DNA from: Bacteroidota bacterium
GTDB taxonomy: Bacteria > Bacteroidota > Bacteroidia > Flavobacteriales > Weeksellaceae
Length of the DNA stretch: 64,000 nucleotides
Direction of reading: 5' to 3'
NCBI GenBank assembly: GCA_018266955.1
Contig: JAFDZI010000022.1
Location: 124,001-188,000, forward strand
Part shown: positions 49,905-58,263 of the stretch, one piece after another
Numbering within the stretch: the stretch's first letter is position 1
Layout: every line of letters starts with the position of its first letter
The notes under the pieces: generated by a model
Seen by the model: only the letters and a program-made list of their open reading frames with translations
Databases searched by the model: none
What the model was told of the DNA's origin: nothing
Translations under genes and position numbers: made by a program

Positions 49905-49936
49905 GAAAAAAGTCTCCCGAGAAACGAGAGACCTTT
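49905..49936 (-). terminator. Terminator after the tRNA cluster
   Basis: On the minus strand a stem GTCTCTCG-TTTC-TCGGGAGAC (one mismatch) runs into a T run, directly after tRNA-Thr(GGT). It separates the tRNA operon from the efflux operon. Confidence 0.78.
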
Positions 49937-49938
49937 AG

Positions 49939-50010
49939 AGCCATTATCGGGATTTGAACCCGAGACCTCTTCCTTACCAAGGAAGCGCTCTACCCCTGAG
50001 CTATAACGGC
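49939..50010 (-). tRNA. tRNA-Thr (anticodon GGT)
   Basis: Cloverleaf with acceptor GCCGTTA/TAATGGC (one G-T pair), D-arm GCTC..GAGC, anticodon stem CTTCC/GGAAG with loop TTGGTAA, and T-loop TTCAAAT. CCA is not encoded. It is last in the four-tRNA transcript. Confidence 0.95.
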
Positions 50011-50062
50011 AATATGATTTGAAAAAAAAATCACAATCCGAATATTGGTTGTGATTTCTTTG

Positions 50063-50135
50063 AGCGGAAGACGGGGGTCGAACCCGCGACATTCAGCTTG
50101 GAAGGCTGACGCTCTACCAACTGAGCTACTTCCGC
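50063..50135 (-). tRNA. tRNA-Gly (anticodon TCC)
   Basis: Cloverleaf with acceptor GCGGAAG/CTTCCGC, anticodon stem TCAGC/GCTGA with loop CTTCCAA (anticodon TCC), T-loop TTCGACC, and discriminator T. CCA is not encoded. Confidence 0.95.
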
Positions 50136-50222
50136 ATTAAGTGTTTACTTAACATTGTTGGTAAACGGTGTGCAAATTTAAGAATTATTTTCAAACCTGC
50201 AAACTTTTTTTAAAAAAAATAG

Positions 50223-50303
50223 TGGGGAGAGCAGGATTCGAACCTACGAAGCCGAAGCAACTGAGTTACAGTCAGTCCCATTTAGCCACTCTGGAATCTC
50301 CCC
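50223..50303 (-). tRNA. tRNA-Tyr (anticodon GTA)
   Basis: An 81-nt gene with the long variable arm expected of tRNA-Tyr, acceptor GGGGAGA/TCTCCCC, anticodon stem ACTGA/TCAGT with loop CTGTAAC (GTA), and discriminator A. Confidence 0.95.
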
Positions 50304-50315
50304 AAAATTTTAATG

Positions 50316-50389
50316 AGCCTCCAGAGGGATTCGAACCCACGACCCCGAGATTACAAATCACGTGCTCTGGCCAACTGAGCTATGGAGGC
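50316..50389 (-). tRNA. tRNA-Thr (anticodon TGT)
   Basis: Cloverleaf with acceptor GCCTCCA/TGGAGGC, D-stem GCTC/GAGC and anticodon loop TTTGTAA (TGT). One T-T apposition in the anticodon stem (CGTGA/TCTCG) and one in the T-stem (GTGGG/CCCTC) are unusual. It is the first tRNA of the cluster. Confidence 0.92.
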
Positions 50390-50463
50390 AAAGATTTCAA
50401 AAGAACTTCTATCTCTTTCTGCTTGCAGTAAAACTCGATGAGTTTGTTCCTGTTTTGCGAGTG

Positions 50464-50494
50464 CAAATATGAACACTTTTTTTGAAATCCCCAA
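50464..50494 (-). promoter_or_regulatory. Promoter of the four-tRNA operon
   Basis: On the minus strand TTG (50492-50494), a 20-nt spacer and CATATTTG (50464-50471) nearly match the consensus, 75 bp before tRNA-Thr(TGT). Confidence 0.55.
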
Positions 50495-50535
50495 ATTATT
50501 TTAAAAGTTTTTTACATTTTTTTTCAAACTTTTTC

Positions 50536-50826
50536 CTAAGCCATTTCTTTCTTCTTGATTAGCAACTTCTTAGCAGCATCTGCACATAAGTCTAAACTTT
50601 CCTCAAAACTAGCGGCTGTTTTCTTAACTACGATATCATCTCCCGGGACAACCAAAATTATCTCTGATGTTTTATTGGATTTTTCAGAAGCATTTTCAAC
50701 TTTTAAAAAAACCTTACACTCCTGGATTCGATCGTAAAATGTAGATAGTTTGCTTAATTTTTTTTCGATGTAATCTTCTAATGGTTCGTGAGGAGTCAAT
50801 CCGATTGACTGAACGGTAATTTTCAT
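50536..50826 (-). CDS. hpf: Ribosome hibernation/translation inhibition factor (HPF/RaiA)
   Basis: The 96-aa product is a short HPF-type protein (beta-alpha-beta-beta-beta-alpha) that blocks the decoding and mRNA channel of idle ribosomes. The start ITVQSIGLTPHEPLEDYIEKKLSKL is typical of the family. It lacks the C-terminal dimerisation extension of long HPF, so it belongs to the short class. It lies 55 bp after xer and before the tRNA promoter. Confidence 0.85.
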   Translation of the reverse strand: MKITVQSIGLTPHEPLEDYIEKKLSKLSTFYDRIQECKVFLKVENASEKSNKTSEIILVVPGDDIVVKKTAASFEESLDLCADAAKKLLIKKKEMA

Positions 50827-50881
50827 AATCTGTCAATTTTATTTTTGGTTAAACATTTTCGAAACTCCAAAAGCTTCGATT

Positions 50882-51763
50882 TTATTTTATTTTTTTAATG
50901 GCTCTTGGATGAGCCGTTGCATAAACTTTTTTTAATTGTTCTAAATTGGCATGTGTATAAACTTGCGTGGAGGCTAAAGACACATGTCCCAAAATTTTTT
51001 GCACCTTAGAAATTTCAGCCCCATTATCCAAAACATGTGTTGCAAAACTATGCCGAAGGATATGGGGGCTTTTCTTTTCTTTCGAAGTGACAAGACTAAG
51101 GTAAGACGAAACCTTGATATACACAAATTTTTCGGTGAGTTTTTTACCTTTTTCGTTTACAAAAAACAGATGAGCCGAAGTCTCAATTGGTTTTCTGTGC
51201 TTTAAATAATTTTTCATCTTTTGAGACAACTCATCAGATATAGGAACTATTCTCGTTTTGTTCCCTTTCCCTATAATTCTAAGTTCTTGAATATCTAAAT
51301 TCACATTCTGAAGCAAAAGTCCACAAAGCTCAGCCTTTCGCATTCCTGTTTGGTACAAAACTTCTATAATTAATTCCGACAAGACATCCGGCTTCTCATC
51401 CCATTGAGATTGTAATTGTTCCATTTCTTCAACAGACATTGGAATTTGTTTCTCTGGATACACTTTAAGTGACTCAATACCTTCCATTGGCGATGTACCG
51501 ATTGTGCCTATCTTCATCAAAAAGGAATAAAACGATCTTAGTGCAGATATTTTCCTATTAATACTCCTTTTGCCCAAACCTTTTTCACTTAACATCATCA
51601 TAAAATTCCTTATTCCTCGTTTGTTTATCGTTTCCAAATCTTCGGTTGATTCGGTTTCCAAACAAAAGGCTTTGAAATCATTCAAATCTCGAGTATAGCT
51701 AAGTATCGTATGGGCAGAATATCGTTTTTCTGTGGCGAGATAGTCTAAAAATCGGTGCATCAT
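50882..51763 (-). CDS. Tyrosine recombinase XerC/XerD type
   Basis: The 293-aa product has an N-terminal SAM-like core-binding domain (FLDYLATEKRYSAHTILSYTRDL) and a catalytic domain with TGMRKAELCG (Arg), HILRHSFATH (His-x-x-Arg), GH and the nucleophile in TQVYTH. The size and the housekeeping position between rpsU and hpf, which is conserved in flavobacteria, point to a Xer chromosome-dimer recombinase and not to a mobile-element integrase. I start it at the ATG pair at 51763. C versus D type is not decided. Confidence 0.85.
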   Translation of the reverse strand: MMHRFLDYLATEKRYSAHTILSYTRDLNDFKAFCLETESTEDLETINKRGIRNFMMMLSEKGLGKRSINRKISALRSFYSFLMKIGTIGTSPMEGIESLKVYPEKQIPMSVEEMEQLQSQWDEKPDVLSELIIEVLYQTGMRKAELCGLLLQNVNLDIQELRIIGKGNKTRIVPISDELSQKMKNYLKHRKPIETSAHLFFVNEKGKKLTEKFVYIKVSSYLSLVTSKEKKSPHILRHSFATHVLDNGAEISKVQKILGHVSLASTQVYTHANLEQLKKVYATAHPRAIKKIK

Positions 51764-51766
51764 AAC

Positions 51767-51809
51767 AAAAAAAATCTCTTTCCAAATGTACAAAATTTGG
51801 AAAGAGATT
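51767..51809 (-). terminator. Strong hairpin between rpsU and xer
   Basis: On the minus strand a 14-bp stem (AATCTCTTTCCAAA and its complement, 9-nt loop) followed by a run of T ends immediately before the xer start codon. Confidence 0.85.
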
Positions 51810-51830
51810 AATATTTAATTTTGAAAATAA

Positions 51831-52028
51831 TTAAGCTTGTTCTTCTCTACTTGCTTCTCTTTGTTTGTGAGCCGCTTTCAATTTAGCTTGTCTGTTGGTT
51901 ACGGAAGGTTTGATAAATTGTTGTCTCGCTCTTAACGATCTTACAACTCTTGTTTTATCATATTTTCTCTTATACTTCTTAAGAGCTCTGTCGATAGACT
52001 CTCCGTCTTTTACTGGAATTATTAACAT
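51831..52028 (-). CDS. rpsU: Ribosomal protein bS21
   Basis: The 65-aa basic product (MLIIPVKDGESIDRALKKYKRKYDKTRVV) is the small-subunit protein bS21, of standard length. It has its own consensus promoter. A strong terminator follows, so the downstream xer-hpf genes are expressed by readthrough or by a promoter I do not see. In Bacteroidota bS21 is discussed as part of the reason for weak Shine-Dalgarno use. Confidence 0.96.
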   Translation of the reverse strand: MLIIPVKDGESIDRALKKYKRKYDKTRVVRSLRARQQFIKPSVTNRQAKLKAAHKQREASREEQA

Positions 52029-52051
52029 ATTTTACATCTCATTTTGAGGTG

Positions 52052-52082
52052 CAAATGTATAAACTTTTTCCAGATCCCACAA
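52052..52082 (-). promoter_or_regulatory. rpsU promoter
   Basis: On the minus strand TTG (52080-52082), a 20-nt spacer and TACATTTG (52052-52059) match the consensus, 24 bp before rpsU. Confidence 0.65.
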
Positions 52083-52118
52083 ATTATTTTTAAAAATAAA
52101 TAAAATTCAAAAAAACAC

Positions 52119-52126
52119 TACATTTG
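52119..52126 (+). promoter_or_regulatory. -7 element of the large T9SS gene
   Basis: TACATTTG lies 19 bp before ATG 52145. It overlaps an upstream in-frame TTG at 52124, ruling that out as the start. Confidence 0.5.
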
Positions 52127-52144
52127 TATAAACAAAATTCAAGA

Positions 52145-55100
52145 ATGAGAACCACTAATTATATAGTATTAATTTGTATATTATTTTTCCAAATCTTCAA
52201 TAGCCAACAAAGAAGAGCAAACAAAATAGAACCCAGTACTTCGGCCACTCTTAAAGCAGGAGCTTTCATCGATGTCAATAGTGCTGGTTATACCGCATCA
52301 AGCTATACCATTGAGCAACTCATTAAAAATATTTTGATATCTGGAGGAAATAGCAATTGTACTACGCCCAACATCAGCAATGTGCAAGTTTCCCCAAACT
52401 TATCAGCTTCGAATCAAAATAGATCTTGGGGATACTTTAATAAAGCTTTGACTAATTTTCCTTTTACCGATGGTATTATTTTAACTACTGGTTACGCAAG
52501 GAGAGCTGGAAACACAGCCGCCGGTGGCACCCTGAGTGATGTACTTGGTACTGGAGGAGATCCCGATTTGGCCAATGCTATTTCCGTCCCCAACAACAGC
52601 TTGAACGATGCTACTTATATTGAATTTGACTTCATCCCTACGGTATCCACTCTTACTTTTAATTATATTTTTGCCTCCGAAGAGTACACCGCAACTTATC
52701 CTTGCAATTTCACCGATGGATTTGCTCTTTTACTAAAGAAACAAGGAGACCCCAATTATACCAATTTAGCTATATTACCCAACAACGCAGGCCCAGTAAG
52801 CGTTACCAACATTCACCCTGCCATTAATTCAGGTTGCAGCGCCATCAATGAGCAATATTTCTTTGGCTATAACACAGCTAATATTGAAACTAATTTTAAC
52901 GGGAGAACCATTCCTTTAACAGCCACAGCCAATGTAATTCCTGGCCAATCGTATCATTTCAAAATCGTTTTGGCCGATTTTCAGGATTCATCTTTTGATT
53001 CTGGTGTTTTTTTACAAGCTGGTTCTTTTAATATTGGGGTACAAATAGGTGACGGCACAGGAGCCACATTACCTCCCAACTTATCGGTTTGCGGCAATGT
53101 AAACCAAACTCTTGTAGCCAACGCACAAGCAACTGGGGCAACTTACCAATGGTTTCTCAATGGCAACCCAATTCCAGGGGCCACAAACAATACATATACT
53201 GCAACTCAAGCCGGCACATTTTCAGTAGAGGTAACCATCCCTGGCAGCACATGCCCTGGTACAGCGCAAATTGTCATCACCTCCACCCCTACACCTGTAG
53301 TACAAAACGCAACATTGAATGTATGCTCAACTTCAACAACAGGAACTTTTGATCTAACGACAGCACAAAACTCCATAAGTACCACTCCTGGAGCAACCTT
53401 TAGCTTTTACCAAAATATTGCTGATGCACAAGCAGGCAACAACAACACGATAGCCAATCCTACTACTTATGTTTCGGGTAATGCAACACTATATGTATTG
53501 GTTAAAAATGGAAATTGTTCTTCAATTGCCAATTTACAACTTACATTAACCTCCGTAAGTACACCGACAATCACCGCTTCTGCACCCAAAATTTGCGGCA
53601 ATGGAAGTGTTACATTATCATCCAATTTAACAACTGGAAACAACTGGTCCACAGGGGAAACAACACAAACCATAACCGTAACCACTCCAGGAACTTATAC
53701 ATTAACCCAAACCATAGGGAATTGCACTTCAAATCCTGCAACCATCACTATTACGGGAGATGCCGATCCAAATATTCAAATTTCTGGCAATTCAACTTAT
53801 TGTGCTTCCCCCATTGTGCTTACAGCTTCAGCAACAGGAAACATCACCAATTACACATGGTCCAATGGAGCTACAGGCGCAACCACAACCATCAATGCCG
53901 CTGGAACTTACACAATTACAGGGACTACTCCATCTGGATGCCAATTTATCAAGTCATTCGTTGTAAACCAAGGCACGGTTCCTACTGTACAAAATACGAA
54001 TCTTGCAACATGTTCTACCACAAACACTTTTACATTTGACCTAACCACGGCACAAAACCAGATTAGCACGACACCTGGAGTAACTTTCAGCTATTACCAA
54101 AACCAAGCAGACGCACAAGCGGGCAACAACAATACAATTGCCAATCCCAATACTTTCAACTCTGGTAACGCAACACTTTTTGTCTTGGTCAAAACCAACA
54201 CATGTTCAGCCATAGCTCAACTACAACTTACGGTGACTGAAATTCCAAATACACAGATAACCCAATCTGCCCCCGCAATATGTGGTAACACACCTGTTGT
54301 ATTAACTTCCAATTATGCAGTTGGTAACATTTGGTCAAATGGCTCTACCAACCAAAGCATTACAGTAACCACTCCTGGGACATACACCGTAACCACAACC
54401 AACGGAAATTGCACCGGAAACACAGCAACCGTTACATTGGTTGCCACACCAGATCCTAACATTCAAATTACTGGTAATTTGAATTTCTGCCAAGGAAGCT
54501 CTACTACTTTAACAGCTACAGCTGATGGCAATTCTAATATATATTCTTGGTCCAATGGAACCAATGGGAACACCACACTCATTACTACTCCTGGAGTGTA
54601 CACTGTAACAGTAACTACTCCAAGCGGTTGTCAGTTTCAAAAATCTGTTACTATAACCATGGATCCAACGATTGTGCTTAACATTGCAAATCCAAACCAA
54701 ATCGATTGCAACAACACCCAAGTTACCCTTAATGCTACCAACTCCATCATCATTCCAGGATCAACAATTTTATGGACTGCCTCTGGTGGTGGAAATATCG
54801 TTTCAGGAAACAACACACTTACCCCAGTAGTGAATGCGGCAGGAACCTACACATTAACCGTTACCAGCCCTAATCCTAATGGATGTGCCGCACAAAGCAA
54901 TGTAGTGGTGGTAAAAAACATTACCCCTCCAGTTATCTCCGTCAACGCCTCCTCTATACAGATTTGTAAAGGGCAAACCGTTATTTTAACTGCTGCTGGT
55001 GGAGTAAATTATACCTGGACTGGACTTACCGGGAATGGAAATACACAGAGCGTTAGCCCTACCACCACCACCACATATACCGTTACAGGAATTGGAGCCA

Positions 55101-55846
55101 ATGGATGCCAAGCTACTAACCCAGCTACTGTTACCATAACTGTAGTTCCAGAAATCACATCTACATTAACTAATGGAAATATGTGCAAGGGAGACAAATT
55201 AACATTAGACGCAGGCGCCGGCCCCAATTACACTTATCTTTGGAACACTGGCGAAACCACACAAACCATAGATGTGACTCAAGCGGGAAATTATACAGTA
55301 ATCATCAATAATGGCACTTGTACAAAATCTGTAACAGCCATAGTTACTTACACTGTTGTTCCAGAAATTAAAGAAGTAAAATTCGACAATAATACGCTCA
55401 CCATAACTGCCACCAACCCACAAGGAACTCCTTTAGAATATTCGTTAGATAATGGAGTTAATTGGCAAAATTCAAATATTTTCAACAGTATAGAAAACAA
55501 TATGTACTACACTATTTCTGTAAGAAACCAAGGAATGAATTGCTCCAATACTGTTATATACTTTACAGCATTCATCCCCAATTTCATCACACCGAATGGA
55601 GATGGGAATAATGACACGCTCAACTTAAGTGAACTAACGAAATATGACAATTTCGGAGGCGCTATTTACGATCGTTACGGAAAACCCGTGTTTAAAGCCA
55701 ATAAAAACAATTACATTTGGAATGGCCTATATTTAAACTCACCATTACCAACAGCAACTTATTGGTACGAACTACATTGGAATGACCCTATTTCATTGAA
55801 AATCGTTGAAAAATCCGGATGGATTTTGTTAAAAAACAGAGATTAA
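52145..55846 (+). CDS. Giant surface protein, choice-of-anchor L and T9SS type B tail
   Basis: The 1233-aa product starts at ATG 52145. A signal peptide (IVLICILFFQIFNSQQ) is followed by a choice-of-anchor L domain (about residues 75-290; FNYIFASEEYTATYPC, IVLADFQDSSFDSGVFLQ). Tandem Ig-like/PKD-like repeats fill about 300-1140. The C-terminus (PNFITPNGDGNNDTLNLSEL ... YDRYGKPV) is the CHU_C/T9SS type B sorting domain, which sends the protein to the cell surface. Homologues are often adhesins or gliding-linked proteins. The specific role here is unknown. Confidence 0.9.
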   Translation: MRTTNYIVLICILFFQIFNSQQRRANKIEPSTSATLKAGAFIDVNSAGYTASSYTIEQLIKNILISGGNSNCTTPNISNVQVSPNLSASNQNRSWGYFNKALTNFPFTDGIILTTGYARRAGNTAAGGTLSDVLGTGGDPDLANAISVPNNSLNDATYIEFDFIPTVSTLTFNYIFASEEYTATYPCNFTDGFALLLKKQGDPNYTNLAILPNNAGPVSVTNIHPAINSGCSAINEQYFFGYNTANIETNFNGRTIPLTATANVIPGQSYHFKIVLADFQDSSFDSGVFLQAGSFNIGVQIGDGTGATLPPNLSVCGNVNQTLVANAQATGATYQWFLNGNPIPGATNNTYTATQAGTFSVEVTIPGSTCPGTAQIVITSTPTPVVQNATLNVCSTSTTGTFDLTTAQNSISTTPGATFSFYQNIADAQAGNNNTIANPTTYVSGNATLYVLVKNGNCSSIANLQLTLTSVSTPTITASAPKICGNGSVTLSSNLTTGNNWSTGETTQTITVTTPGTYTLTQTIGNCTSNPATITITGDADPNIQISGNSTYCASPIVLTASATGNITNYTWSNGATGATTTINAAGTYTITGTTPSGCQFIKSFVVNQGTVPTVQNTNLATCSTTNTFTFDLTTAQNQISTTPGVTFSYYQNQADAQAGNNNTIANPNTFNSGNATLFVLVKTNTCSAIAQLQLTVTEIPNTQITQSAPAICGNTPVVLTSNYAVGNIWSNGSTNQSITVTTPGTYTVTTTNGNCTGNTATVTLVATPDPNIQITGNLNFCQGSSTTLTATADGNSNIYSWSNGTNGNTTLITTPGVYTVTVTTPSGCQFQKSVTITMDPTIVLNIANPNQIDCNNTQVTLNATNSIIIPGSTILWTASGGGNIVSGNNTLTPVVNAAGTYTLTVTSPNPNGCAAQSNVVVVKNITPPVISVNASSIQICKGQTVILTAAGGVNYTWTGLTGNGNTQSVSPTTTTTYTVTGIGANGCQATNPATVTITVVPEITSTLTNGNMCKGDKLTLDAGAGPNYTYLWNTGETTQTIDVTQAGNYTVIINNGTCTKSVTAIVTYTVVPEIKEVKFDNNTLTITATNPQGTPLEYSLDNGVNWQNSNIFNSIENNMYYTISVRNQGMNCSNTVIYFTAFIPNFITPNGDGNNDTLNLSELTKYDNFGGAIYDRYGKPVFKANKNNYIWNGLYLNSPLPTATYWYELHWNDPISLKIVEKSGWILLKNRD
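53290..53960 (+). repeat. Internal Ig-like repeat block 1
   Basis: A block of about 670 bp coding for TPVVQNATLNVCST through TTPSGCQFIKSF. It aligns at protein level with 53981-54646, giving two tandem copies of a unit of about 220 residues. Confidence 0.8.
53981..54646 (+). repeat. Internal Ig-like repeat block 2
   Basis: The second copy (VPTVQNTNLATCST through TTPSGCQFQKSV). It shares DLTTAQNxISTTPGxTFSxY and the AQAGNNNTIANP segment with block 1. Confidence 0.8.
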
Positions 55847-55860
55847 AAAACGATAAGTTA

Positions 55861-55889
55861 AAAATCCCATTGTATGATGGGATTTTTTT
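55861..55889 (+). terminator. Terminator of the large surface protein gene
   Basis: AAAATCCCAT / ATGGGATTTT stem with a 6-nt loop and a T run, 15 bp after the stop codon. Confidence 0.85.
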
Positions 55890-55954
55890 ATTCTAAATTA
55901 AATTTAAAAAACCATAATAATCCAATCAAAATACTTAATTTTGCAGTACTCAAT

Positions 55955-56350
55955 GGGGTTGACTGGCTTCGACAGCAAGACCAATGGGTAAGTAAGCATG
56001 CAGAGAACCGTAGCGCGATCTCTTTAATCCCTTGCTACAAAATTTAACTGGCAACGAAGAGTTTGCTCTTGCTGCTTAATCTGAAGTTTAGTAGGATAAG
56101 CCTTTTCCCGAAGTATAGTAAGGAAACAAGATGTCTCACCAAAGTTCTGTTCTGCGACAATGGAATCTGAGGCATAGGAAATGCGGAAATAAGCTTTTGG
56201 AAGCTTCGGCCAAAGGACGAAAACCAAAGAAGATAAGCGTAAAGTTGGCTGTTGACTGTCTGTTTTACGACGAAAATTAAAAGTTGAATAAGCATGTAGA
56301 AAGCTTGCGTATTGCTTGTTTGGACGAGGGTTCGAATCCCTCCAACTCCA
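55955..56350 (+). ncRNA. ssrA: tmRNA (transfer-messenger RNA)
   Basis: The tRNA-like ends are GGGGTTG (55955-55961) and CAACTCC (56343-56349) with discriminator A. The 5' part GACTGGCTTCGACAG and the 3' T-arm GGGTTCGAATCCC are standard. The tag frame starts at GGC (56050) and reads GNEEFALAA followed by TAA (56077-56079), the Bacteroidota-type tag. The last 12 nt coincide with the attL core of an integrated element, so the functional 3' end is kept. An older terminator now lies beyond the element. Confidence 0.96.
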
Positions 56351-56351
56351 C
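56339..56351. other. attL core at ssrA 3' end
   Basis: CCTCCAACTCCAC forms the 3' acceptor side of tmRNA and is repeated exactly at 62444-62456. Confidence 0.9.
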
Positions 56352-56356
56352 ATTAT

Positions 56357-56398
56357 CAAAAGCGTAATTAACTAATATACAGTTACTTGCGCTTTTTT
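56357..56398 (+). terminator. Element-borne terminator downstream of ssrA
   Basis: AAAAGCG ... CGCTTTT with an inner AACT/AGTT pairing and a T run, 6 bp inside the element. It would replace the displaced native ssrA terminator. Confidence 0.65.
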
Positions 56399-56406
56399 TA
56401 TTTTGT

Positions 56407-56431
56407 AAATTGTACAAGATTTGTACAAATA
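56407..56431. repeat. Subterminal repeat, left (possible integrase arm site)
   Basis: Two adjacent palindromic words, TTGTACAA and TTTGTACAAA, in a 25-bp unit that recurs in the same orientation at 62294-62318 with one mismatch. Confidence 0.8.
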
Positions 56432-56956
56432 GAAAAAGGATAGCCAAAAATGACTACCCTCGTGTGTGTTAATCAAACTAAAAATATAGCTCTTTAGTTC
56501 ACTTCAAAGATACGGCTTTTCCATTATTGCACAATACCTCAATAAATATTCTGTGTTTCTCTTATTTATTGATAGTGAAGATTAACATTGTCGGCTTACA
56601 AAACAAAATAGGTATTGTTAGAAATCGAGTTTAGAATTTCGGTTTGTTGCTTTCTATTTTTATAGGGGGTGGGTAAAATATAAGTGCTTAAAAAGTCAGA
56701 TTTTATTTTCTTCCTGTATATATATCTACCCTTGTAATTGTTCAGATATTTGATACAAAAATGTTTACCGCCTTATAATGAATTAGTTATATATACTGAT
56801 TAGATTATTGGTAAAGAAAAAACCACCAATATATGGTGGCTAAATTTATAACTTATTGATTGTCAGATTTGATAAAAATATCATGTCTGATATTCAGGGT
56901 GTTAAAAGACCTACACCCTTGATAATTTATACCTTAATCGCCTGATAATTATTGTT
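56432..56956. other. Non-coding left end of the element
   Basis: About 525 bp with no credible open frame on either strand. On the minus strand it contains a terminator hairpin (CCACCATATATTGGTGG then TTTTTT, 56817-56840) that ends the leftward operon, and a further hairpin GGGTGT/ACACCC (56898-56918). The rest is A+T-rich and unexplained. A packaging or transfer site would be possible but there is no evidence. Confidence 0.6.
56817..56840 (-). terminator. Terminator of the element's replication operon
   Basis: On the minus strand GCCACCATATATTGGTGGTT plus a T run, about 115 bp after the primase-like gene. Confidence 0.85.
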
Positions 56957-58213
56957 TCAATTTTTAAGTATAATATTATCCCAGCTTTCAGGCTCGTATT
57001 GTATAAGATTTTTAATGAATAGGCAAGTGATGAGGTCTTTTATTTCTAAAATGTGGGGTTTATTATCTTTCAGGAATGATGTCATTCTTTCAATTAATGT
57101 AGGTTCTTTTATAACCTCATCTTTACCAATAAGACTTTCTGCCAAATACTTAAAGTCATCATTACTTATATGATTGAGTGCAGTTAGTAGCCTTTCTTCT
57201 TCCGTATAGCTGTCATAAGGCTTCGTTTTCTTTGTGATAAACTCCGTCCTATCCAGCTTTATTAAAAAGTCTGCAATATCCAAACCTTTGTCTTTTTCTT
57301 CCTGCGTGGCTTTTCTTTCTAACAAGTCAAACATTTGAAACTTTGTACCGTGTAATTGTTTTTGATATTCTTTGACTTTGGTTTCCCATTCTTTAAAAGT
57401 ACCACCGCTTTTTGATAAGTCGGGCAACACATATACAAACCGTCCTTGTAGTGCTTTTATCTTATCAAATGAAAGACTACTTTTATTGTACACGGCTAAC
57501 CAAATAATATCTTTTAGCGGTTCAAATTGCTTAAAGAATAGCATACATATAACGGCTGTCTTTGGAGCTTCCACCAGTCCTATTTTAGCATTTGGATATT
57601 GCTTTAATAGATGACTTCCAAAAAGACAATTGATTTTTTTCTCTTGATTTTTATACTTCAACAACCATTCGGGGGTTGGCTTTACCTCTTTCTCAATGAT
57701 AGAATGTAAAAAGGTTGTTGAGGTTGTATGATTGTCTTTATCAAAATCTTTTACTTGTATTGCGTTCACTCTGTTATATTCGTCTATAAAGGGGAATGTA
57801 ACCGCACCAGTAGTTAAGTTTGTGCCTAAATAATACTTCTCTATAACTTCCTCAACCTCATCAAGTGGATAGTATTTGAGTAGGTTATTGACAAATGTAT
57901 TCTTATCATAACCTTGTAGGGTCTTTTTAAAGGCTTCAAAGTCAAAATAAAATATTTCTCTTTGTTGAGGTTTGAAAGGTTTATGAGGTTTAAACCGTCT
58001 TTGATAAGGTGTAAACTCTTTCTTTCCGTATCCTGCTTTGAATGGGTTTAGATGATGGTTACATTCATCTAATCGGTCGCATTTGCCAAACTCATCGGGC
58101 AGTAGCTCTTTACTCTCATTGTCAATGTAGCGAACAAATCTTTTCTTTCTGCATTGCGGACAAATGTATTTTTTTGATGATGGGTCGAGTGTATAACGAT
58201 ATGAATTATTCAT
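56957..58213 (-). CDS. Zinc-finger primase/replication protein (DUF6371 type)
   Basis: The 418-aa product begins with a four-Cys cluster (Cys18, Cys21, Cys45, Cys51), like the zinc ribbons of primases. A basic linker, a degenerate toprim-like region (about 180-260, with KIGLVEAPKTAVICML) and a charged C-terminal part follow. It resembles DUF6371 proteins of Bacteroidota mobile elements; I cannot confirm the family. It follows the iteron array and is the last gene of the leftward operon. A role in replication priming is inferred. Confidence 0.65.
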   Translation of the reverse strand: MNNSYRYTLDPSSKKYICPQCRKKRFVRYIDNESKELLPDEFGKCDRLDECNHHLNPFKAGYGKKEFTPYQRRFKPHKPFKPQQREIFYFDFEAFKKTLQGYDKNTFVNNLLKYYPLDEVEEVIEKYYLGTNLTTGAVTFPFIDEYNRVNAIQVKDFDKDNHTTSTTFLHSIIEKEVKPTPEWLLKYKNQEKKINCLFGSHLLKQYPNAKIGLVEAPKTAVICMLFFKQFEPLKDIIWLAVYNKSSLSFDKIKALQGRFVYVLPDLSKSGGTFKEWETKVKEYQKQLHGTKFQMFDLLERKATQEEKDKGLDIADFLIKLDRTEFITKKTKPYDSYTEEERLLTALNHISNDDFKYLAESLIGKDEVIKEPTLIERMTSFLKDNKPHILEIKDLITCLFIKNLIQYEPESWDNIILKN

Positions 58214-58263
58214 TTTTTATTAATTTGTAAACTACTGAAATTCAATATATTAGAAAAATCAAT

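Noticed and set aside
50882-51763. Second mobile-element integrase
   Set aside because: Position between rpsU and hpf, length near 293 aa and lack of att repeats fit a housekeeping Xer recombinase.
56024-56359. Minus-strand open frames of 83 and 111 codons
   Set aside because: They are antisense to the tmRNA gene.
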